Positions 57,705-64,000 of a stretch of DNA of 64,000 nt are shown piece after piece. Each line of letters begins with the position of its first letter. Position 1 is the first letter of the stretch. A program made the position numbers and the translations under genes. The notes under the pieces were generated by a model, which saw only the letters and a list, made by a program, of their open reading frames with translations, had not been told where the DNA came from and ran no database searches. Source of the DNA: Histomonas meleagridis (taxonomy: Eukaryota > Parabasalia > Tritrichomonadida > Dientamoebidae); the NCBI GenBank assembly GCA_020186115.1, contig WSYJ01000149.1:62001-126000 (forward strand), read 5' to 3'.

Positions 57705-60377
57705 ATGTCGGTTCAACACCAAAGCGAAGCTTACCTTCCACCCTTAGACCCTGCATACTTCTCGAACACGAAACTCACCGGTTTCGATATATCGGCAATG
57801 CGCGTTCCGGATATACCACCTAATGAAGAATTGAAATCGCATGTCACCGTTTCACGGATAAATCGTTGCCGTCTCACGAAAATACCAAAGGGCCTTAACT
57901 TCTATAGCAACATCCAAACTATTGACTTCATTGACAACCAATTAACGCAATTCCCAGACTCATTTTTCCTCTCCTTCACCAACTTGCGCTACTTAAACTT
58001 AACAGGGAACAAAATCCAAAAGATCGATGTCAAGCTTCCAGAAACACTTGTGTCAATTGATGTATCGTATAATCCAAATTTCAATATTTCATCGCTCTTC
58101 GCCCAAAACTTACCAAACCTCAAATACCTCAAAGCAATTTCATGTGACCTTAGTGAGCTCCCTTCGCAAGTACCACAACTTGCACAGTCATTGACAAATA
58201 TTATGCTCGATGGAAATAATTTCACCGAATTTCCACAAGTTCTTTCACAGTATCCATTGCTTGAAGAGATTGGTCTTTTTGGTAATAGAATAAGTACATT
58301 TCCAGAAATTGATTTTCCACAACAATTCAAATCAATTAATTTGTCATATAATCTATTTGAACAATTTGACGTAAAGTCGAAGTTATGTACACACTCTATC
58401 AACTTATCGGGTAATTCACTTAAAGAATTTCCTATGTCATTATTTGACATTACTGATCTTCGGTCAATATTCATATCACGTAATGAAATATCAGGGGAAT
58501 TAAAGATCGAACTTCCAACAAGTCTTAAGACATTTGACTTATCACATAACCATATTACCAAATTATCGAAGAAGTTCTTATGTTCGATGGGAACGTTAAC
58601 TATGTTAAATGTATCGTACAACGATATAGAGAACGTTAAGGACTGTATTCCAGAAGGGCATAAACTAGTGAAATTATATATAAATAATAACCAACTGAAA
58701 ACGTTACCAAAATCATTACTTAATGGCAAAGTATTAGAAGAATTAAATATTTCTAATAATAAAATCAAAGAATTACCCGAATTTGAACTGCCCCAATTAC
58801 GAACGTTAAACATTTCCTTTAATGAAATCTCTTCAATTCCTGACTGCTTCCAGAATTGTTTAATGTTATCCGATATTAATATATCGTTTAATAAATTGAA
58901 GGAATTACCACAATCAATGCAAAACTGCAGGAAAACGTTTAAGTTCATTGGCACATGTAATGAATTTGAAAGTATACCGAAACAAATATTTTCATTTTCT
59001 AAGTTACAAACGTTAGTTATGAGTGGCAACAAATTGAATTCATTACCATCGGGCATCACTTCATTATTCTTTATGAAGGCACTTGACTTATCGAATAATC
59101 ATTTTATCGAAATACCGAAAGTATTAAGTAAAGTGCCCAAGTTAAAGACATTATCACTTTCGCATAATGCAATTGAAAGTATTCCTAATGACTTTGAGTT
59201 TCCAGAAGCATTAAATTATTTAGATTTATCATATAATAAAATCAAGTCATTACCGAACTTAGAGTTAAGTCAATTAAATTGTTTATCACTTGATTGTAAT
59301 GAATTAAATGACATTAACATCGAAGGAATTACAAATTGTAAGTTCTTATCATTAAATAAGAATCCGATACAAAATTCATTAATTAAATTATTACCACAAA
59401 TTATGACATTAGATGAATTACAAAAGTTGGAATATTTGGGTAATAATAATAAAGAACGAATTCCTCCATTAACATTTAATATAATGGATGATACACATTT
59501 TTCATATGGGAATAAGTTTAGTGTTGGATATTCTTCAACGATGGGAACAAGGCCGAACATGGAAGATTCAATTACTATTAAACAATTGGATGATAATAAT
59601 TATATCTTCGCAATGCTCGATGGACATTCTGGTAATTCATCTTCAACGATAGCTTCCAATTGTTTAGTTTATGAGTTATCGAAAATTTCAAATTCAAATA
59701 ATATCGTTGAAGACCTTAAATTGGCAATCGAAAATGTTAATAATGTTTTGGGATTGTTAAAGGTTAATGATGGAACTACTTTAGCAAGTGCTTATATTCA
59801 TAATAATACGTGTTATGTTATAGGTATTGGAGATTCAAGAGTAATTAGAATTAAGAAGAATGGTTATGAAAGAATTACAAAGGATAATAAACCATTACAA
59901 AGAGATGAATTAAGAAGATTACAAGATAAAGGTTTGACTGTGAATAGTGAAGGTAGAATTAATCGTAAGTTGGCCGTATCAAGATCACTAGGTGATTTCT
60001 GGATTTCAGATTCTGGAATGTTCGTTAAGCCCGAAATTAAATCTTTCGAAATTGAAGATGATGACGTCGCTTTAATCATTGCTTGTGATGGAATTTGGGA
60101 TGTAATAGAAGATGAATATGCTGCTAATATTGTCCGTGAAGCGAAATCTGCAACAGATGCCGCAAATACTTTGAAGAATTACGCTTTTTCATTACAAAGC
60201 AAAGATAATATTACTTCATTGATCGTTAAGTTTAATCCATCTGAAAATGAGTCTGGATTTTTTTATCGAAATGAGGTTGAAATATTACCTCCGCATGTAG
60301 ATGATGAGAAAGAAGATGGAGAAGAAATGAGCTTCCCATCACTTCCTGCTGCAGGAAATAGAAGAAGAAGAAGATAA
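57705..60377 (+). CDS. LRR-PP2C fusion protein (PHLPP/adenylate-cyclase-type LRR plus phosphatase)
   Basis: 890 residues. About 20 LRRs (~50-590; ETLVSIDVSYNPNF, LKTLSLSHNAIESIPNDF) with Leu/Asn positions regular, then a complete PP2C Ser/Thr phosphatase (~600-845): GTRPNMED, AMLDGHSG, DGTTLASAYI, IGDSRVIRI, VSRSLGDFW, ACDGIWDVIED and SKDNITSLIV. All metal-binding Asp residues are there, so Mn/Mg-dependent phosphatase activity is expected. The tail is acidic then Arg-rich (AAGNRRRRR). Fungal Cyr1 and animal PHLPP share the LRR-PP2C order; here there is no PH or cyclase domain. Stop reads TAAATAA. Confidence 0.92.
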   Translation: MSVQHQSEAYLPPLDPAYFSNTKLTGFDISAMRVPDIPPNEELKSHVTVSRINRCRLTKIPKGLNFYSNIQTIDFIDNQLTQFPDSFFLSFTNLRYLNLTGNKIQKIDVKLPETLVSIDVSYNPNFNISSLFAQNLPNLKYLKAISCDLSELPSQVPQLAQSLTNIMLDGNNFTEFPQVLSQYPLLEEIGLFGNRISTFPEIDFPQQFKSINLSYNLFEQFDVKSKLCTHSINLSGNSLKEFPMSLFDITDLRSIFISRNEISGELKIELPTSLKTFDLSHNHITKLSKKFLCSMGTLTMLNVSYNDIENVKDCIPEGHKLVKLYINNNQLKTLPKSLLNGKVLEELNISNNKIKELPEFELPQLRTLNISFNEISSIPDCFQNCLMLSDINISFNKLKELPQSMQNCRKTFKFIGTCNEFESIPKQIFSFSKLQTLVMSGNKLNSLPSGITSLFFMKALDLSNNHFIEIPKVLSKVPKLKTLSLSHNAIESIPNDFEFPEALNYLDLSYNKIKSLPNLELSQLNCLSLDCNELNDINIEGITNCKFLSLNKNPIQNSLIKLLPQIMTLDELQKLEYLGNNNKERIPPLTFNIMDDTHFSYGNKFSVGYSSTMGTRPNMEDSITIKQLDDNNYIFAMLDGHSGNSSSTIASNCLVYELSKISNSNNIVEDLKLAIENVNNVLGLLKVNDGTTLASAYIHNNTCYVIGIGDSRVIRIKKNGYERITKDNKPLQRDELRRLQDKGLTVNSEGRINRKLAVSRSLGDFWISDSGMFVKPEIKSFEIEDDDVALIIACDGIWDVIEDEYAANIVREAKSATDAANTLKNYAFSLQSKDNITSLIVKFNPSENESGFFYRNEVEILPPHVDDEKEDGEEMSFPSLPAAGNRRRRR

Positions 60378-60493
60378 ATAATCTCATCAACTATTGATGT
60401 ACAAACATCAAATTTCAATACATTCAATTTAAATTTCACCCCTACAATAAATTGAATATTGTACGTTAAAATGCATTTTTTTTTTCTTTTTTC

Positions 60494-60844
60494 ATGGAAA
60501 ACGAAATTGATTTCGATTGGGAATTTTCTGCTCCTCATTGGGTAAACTTTGAGAAAGGTAAAGAATCTCCAGTGGATGATAATTGGTTCGAGACACCAGA
60601 AGCATATTATTTGGAAAATATTAGATATTACCGAAAAAGATCAACTCTACCAACAAGACTAACTAAAGCAATCAGAGAAGAGTACGGAAATGGAAAAGAG
60701 AATATTGATCAAAATAATTTAGAGAAATCTAGAATAATTAAAAAGGAAAGAAAATCAATTGAAAAGCCAAAAACACAAAAACAAAAAATTTACACACCAG
60801 AATTCCAAACGTTCATGCGTTTTAGAGGATTTCAACCTTGGTGA
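60494..60844 (+). CDS. Small TPX2-like protein
   Basis: 116 residues. The N-terminus DFDWEFSAPHWVNFEKGKES resembles the Aurora-A-binding start of TPX2, where plants read '(Y/F)EFSAPxFFDF'. TPX2 activates Aurora kinase and nucleates spindle microtubules. The middle is basic; the end (PKTQKQKIYTPEFQTFMRFRGFQPW) contains a TPX2-like 'TPxFQ' and conserved-looking aromatic residues. Very short compared with TPX2 (700+ residues), so it may be a minimal Aurora activator. The call rests on one motif. Confidence 0.5.
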   Translation: MENEIDFDWEFSAPHWVNFEKGKESPVDDNWFETPEAYYLENIRYYRKRSTLPTRLTKAIREEYGNGKENIDQNNLEKSRIIKKERKSIEKPKTQKQKIYTPEFQTFMRFRGFQPW

Positions 60845-61004
60845 TATCAAATATTTATTTGATACATTTTTTAGTTCATTTTATTGTTAAACATTATCAT
60901 TTATATTGTTTGTTTTTCAACAATTTGTTCATGCGTTAATAATAAAGTGTGAAGACAAACTGAATTTAGGAAATGTTTATTTCAATATTTATATATTTCC
61001 TCTT

Positions 61005-63180
61005 TTATCCTTGAGAATCTTTTAATTTTATTATGTCGTCACATTTATGATGTTGAATTTTGTCTGCAAATAATCGAATAATTTCTGCATTTTTCTTTTC
61101 TGATGCTATCATAAGCGCTGTTTTATATGTTTATAAGTAATTCCAAATGTTATATGAAATTTCATATTTTTTCAAAATATTTTAAATAAAACAAAAAAAT
61201 ATTTTTAGCATCGATATCAATATTCTCTTGTTCAAGAAGCAATTTAACTATTTCAGTGTGACCATTCCAAGATGCTCTAATAAGTGCTGTCAGAAATAAT
61301 TTAAATAATTTCCAAATAATATTTTGAAATAGAAAATTATTAAAATAAATTTTAAATAAAACAAATAAATATTTTTTGCATTAATATCAATTCCTTCTTG
61401 TTCAAGAAGTAATTTAACTATTCCTTTATGACCTCTTTCAGATGCCCATATAAATGCTGTATTAAATATTTTAAATAATTTCCAAATATTATTTTGAAAT
61501 ATCATAAAATTATTAAAATAAATTTCAAATAAAACAAATAAATACTTTTAGCATTAATATCAATATTCTCTTGTTCAAGAAGTAATTTAACTATTTCTGT
61601 ATAACCATTTTGAGATGCATACATAAGTGCTGTTCCAAATAATATAAATAATTTCCAAATATTATTTTGAAATAAGAAATTATTAAAATAAATTTTAAAT
61701 AAAACAAATAAATATCTTTAGCATTAATATCAATTCCTTTTTGTTCAATAAGTAATTTAACTATTTCTGTACGATCATTTTTAGATGCTAACATAAGTGC
61801 CGTATCATATAATTTAAATAATTTCCAAATATTATTTTGAAATATTAAATTATTAAAATAAATTTCATTTTTAGCATTAATATCAATTCCTTCTTTTTTA
61901 AGAAGTAATTTAACTATTTCTGTATAACCACTTTTTGAAGCATTTGTTAGTGCTAAAAATATTTAAAAAAAAATTTAAAAATTTTTATGAAACAATAAAA
62001 TATTTTAATAAAAATCTAATGAAATAAGCAAACAATCTTGCTAAAATCAATGTATCTATTGTTAATTAAATAGTTATAAAGTTCCACATTTCCAGAAAAA
62101 CCCGAAATTTTCAAAAAATCAATAGGAATATGATTACTTTCGAGAAAATATTGAGTAATATATAAATTCCCTGTTATGATTGAAGCAATGAGAATATTTT
62201 CATTTATTTTCAATTCTTCTTTAAGTAAAAATGATAAAAGTTCATAATTATCATGTAAAACACATTTTGTTCCTAATTCTTCTAAATTCTTAATTTCTTT
62301 TAACTTATTATCATAAAAATATTTAAAGATATCATTTCGATGAAATTCTATTGCTGCTTCATATGCATCTTTAAATGTTGAATGATTTTGTTCACATAAA
62401 TGAATTATTTCTTCATTTCCACCTGCAACTGCATATTTACCTGTTTTATCTAATTTTGCTCCATTCATAAGTAAATATTTAAAACATTTAATTGAAGAAA
62501 AAAATGCTGCATAATCAATTAATGTAACATTTTTTATGATTAATAAATGAATATCTTTCATAAAGTGATGGTATTATTGTTTGATTAAAATCAAAGTTTG
62601 TTTCTGATGATATTTCTTGAAGTTTTTCTATTTCATCATTCCGAATTATTTTCGCAATTTCATTCTGATTTATTCCTTCTTTAACATATTTCTGATGAAG
62701 TTCCCAATTATTCGCTTTAAGTTTTTCAAGGTTTTTGGAGAAATATTCAGAAAATTGATAGCGATAGTTTAAAACGAAATTTGCTTTAAAATGTGAAAAA
62801 AATAAATTTTTCATATTTTTAGTAATCGATGAGTTAATTAAACCTTTTTCTATCAAATTTCCGATAAGATAATTAGATTCTTGTGAGTTATTTTTCAGAA
62901 GGAATTGAGAAAAGATGTCAATTATTGAAACTTGATTTTTATTTTCATCTTGTTCAATTAAATTCAAAAACTCAATAATTATATCTATATTTTTCAGTCT
63001 TGTTACAAACAAAGTGTAAATGAAACGGCAGATGATCAAGTTGAATGAATACGTTCGTGAATTATCATAAAATTCGCGTAATGAAGAAACAGATGTATCA
63101 AGATTGTTTGTATTTATGTTATAAATTATTTCTGTAAGTGCAATTAAGTCTGGCAAGGAATTTATCTTTGATGTGCTCAT
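61005..63180 (-). CDS. DUF3447-like ankyrin-repeat gene interrupted by short AT-rich spacers
   Basis: Start MSTSKINSLPDL at 63180. The N-terminal helical module runs to NQTIIPSLYERYSFINHK, where a six-A run (near 62531-62536) shifts the frame; the next frame resumes NVTLIDYAAFFSSIKCFKYL and continues to YIDFSK (62037). Then ankyrin blocks follow at 61870-61953, 61717-61806, 61547-61636, 61374-61463 and 61204-61293, and a last block to the TAA at 61005. Every block is open and ankyrin-like (TALMYASQNGYTEIVKLLLEQ). AT-rich spacers between blocks break the frame. Either spliced by unusual introns or a pseudogene. Trichomonads have very large ankyrin families, function unknown. Confidence 0.65.
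61125..62036 (-). repeat. Tandem array, ~170-bp unit: ankyrin block plus AT-rich spacer
   Basis: Spacers at 61954-62036 (83 nt), 61807-61869 (63), 61637-61716 (80), 61464-61546 (83), 61294-61373 (80) and 61125-61203 (79). Ankyrin blocks between them are 90 nt for four units. The spacers share TTTGTTTTATTT near their 5' side (gene sense) and ATATTTGGAAATTATTT near the 3' side, with the 63-nt one lacking the first. All sit just after the Lys codon of D-I-N-A-K (SK at the first one). Confidence 0.9.
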
Positions 63181-63190
63181 TCCACTGCTA

Positions 63191-63870
63191 TTAAATAACA
63201 CTGAAAAAAATTTTAATGGTCATGTGATATGAATTTTTATATAAAATTATCATAAATAAAAACATAGAATGAACTTCATGATGTAATCCATTCACATATT
63301 TAATTTTATTTGGAATACTTAAATTTTCATTATTCATTAAAACTTTATTATCTTTCTGCCATCCCAAAGGCAGCTCATCATTTATCTCATATACTTGAAG
63401 TTTTTCATTAAAAAATATTTCATTATTCAACCAAAACGCATCCATCTTGCCCAAATCTTTATGTGAATGGATTGGGAACAATTTATAGCGGCCAAATGAA
63501 AATTGTTCAATTTCAGGAGATGTAATAAATTTTTATCATTTATTATATTCATTTTCCATTCTAGATCATATCCATTCGAGTCTAATAAAAAACATATCTG
63601 CTAAAATTATTATTAGAAAAAATATGATATATTAAATTAGATCGAATAAAAAATCGGTTTGGGTGGTAAATTCTCATCTACTTGATATTTTAATTATACA
63701 TTCTCTAGTCTTTGGTAAATATTAAAAAAAAAAAAAACTAAAATAATTCATTACAGAATTATCAGGAAGAACGATTATTGGAATAAGTTTTCTTTCTTTA
63801 ATTTGTTTTAGTTTGAATAAATTGAAACAATTAACATAGCGATGGCATTAAAAATATGGTTTTCTTTTTG
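63191..63870 (-). pseudogene. Decayed coding region of unknown family
   Basis: Minus-strand protein-like pieces in changing frames: HRYVNCFNLFKLKQIKER then KLIPIIVLPDNSVMNYF (~63740-63845), YQVDENLPPKPIFYSI (~63635-63690), SNGYDLEWKMNIINDK, and FITSPEIEQFSFGRYKLFPI leading to MDAFWLNNEIFFNEKLQVYEI (63191-63525). The last piece is open for 84 codons from an ATG at 63442 and stops 11 bases before the ankyrin gene start. Breaks and an internal poly-T/A run separate the pieces. I do not recognise the family. Confidence 0.55.
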
Positions 63871-64000
63871 AAAAAGTGCTGAGCAAATTTGATAACTTTT
63901 TTTGCTGCCCCAATCAGAGTATTCCCTTTAAAAATTATATGGTCTTTAAACATGAATGTTTATAATTTTCTATAATAAAAAAAATGATCATTCACCAATT
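63871..64000. other. Window edge
   Basis: AT-rich sequence with no recognisable gene. The decayed region at 63191-63870 might extend beyond the window. Confidence 0.4.

Noticed and set aside
57989-59059. 356-codon open frame on the minus strand
   Set aside because: It lies antisense within the LRR-PP2C gene. Regular LRR codons remove stops from the opposite strand, and the translation has no domain.
1-64000. tRNA or rRNA genes
   Set aside because: I looked for T-loop (GTTCRANNC) and rRNA-like GC-rich blocks on both strands and found none; a covariance-model scan would be decisive.

Overview
The window looks like nuclear DNA of a trichomonad (Parabasalia), most likely a Tritrichomonas-type species. 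It is very AT-rich and tightly packed, and almost every gene is one uninterrupted ORF read with the standard code. It carries surface proteins with BspA/TpLRR leucine-rich repeats, DUF3447-like ankyrin proteins, a Tim17/22/23-family protein (probably hydrogenosomal import) and several divergent small GTPases. Many plus-strand stops are followed by A (TAAA), which matches the UAAA poly(A) signal known from Trichomonas vaginalis. I saw no tRNA, rRNA, CRISPR array, plasmid function or intact transposon.

Layout. 1-10.9 kb: LRR protein, coiled-coil protein, clathrin light chain, coiled-coil protein, Tim17-family protein, CDK-like kinase, an unknown helical protein and an SMP-domain lipid-transfer protein. 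11-16.5 kb: GT61-type glycosyltransferase, PDI-like protein without CxxC, DMT transporter and a small charged protein. 16.8-26.2 kb: a 1,108-residue surface protein, TPT/SLC35-type transporter, Ubc13, Spg1/Tem1 GTPase, MED21-like protein, Lys-rich protein, GNB1L/Asa1-like WD40 protein and KDEL receptor. 26.5-50 kb: three BspA-like surface proteins interleaved with a membrane protein, a frameshifted HEAT/karyopherin gene ending in a 48-bp minisatellite, an EHD/dynamin-like GTPase, a surface-protein fragment, an atypical kinase, a HEATR5-like protein, an ankyrin pseudogene, a broken Rho-type GTPase and a BET-like protein. 50-61 kb: N-CoR/Snt1-like SANT protein, MORN5, RasGAP-VPS9 protein, CINP-like protein, ankyrin relic, degenerate Rab-like GTPase, LRR-PP2C fusion and TPX2-like protein. 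61-64 kb: an ankyrin gene interrupted after each repeat, then a decayed coding region.

There are no operons. Genes work as eukaryotic modules: secretory and endocytic traffic (clathrin light chain, KDEL receptor, RasGAP-VPS9, HEATR5-like, SMP, EHD-like), cell cycle and spindle (Spg1, CDK, TPX2-like, CINP-like), chromatin and transcription (SANT, BET-like, MED21-like), flagellum (MORN5) and the host-facing surface (BspA-like proteins, 16.8 kb protein, GT61 enzyme).

The most unusual signal is at 61.0-62.0 kb. Six ankyrin-type coding blocks, four of them exactly 90 nt, are separated by AT-rich spacers (five of 79-83 nt, one of 63 nt) that all sit after the same Lys codon, break the frame and lack clear GT-AG ends. 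They are either unusual introns amplified together with their exon or an amplified inactivated repeat. Other leads are shared promoter words (AACGGTC, GGGGTACCCC with AACGATA, AAAAGTGAC), three one-base frameshifts at or beside homopolymers, and a minisatellite that forms the last codons of two convergent genes. I used ATG starts and trimmed reading frames that open at TTG or GTG.
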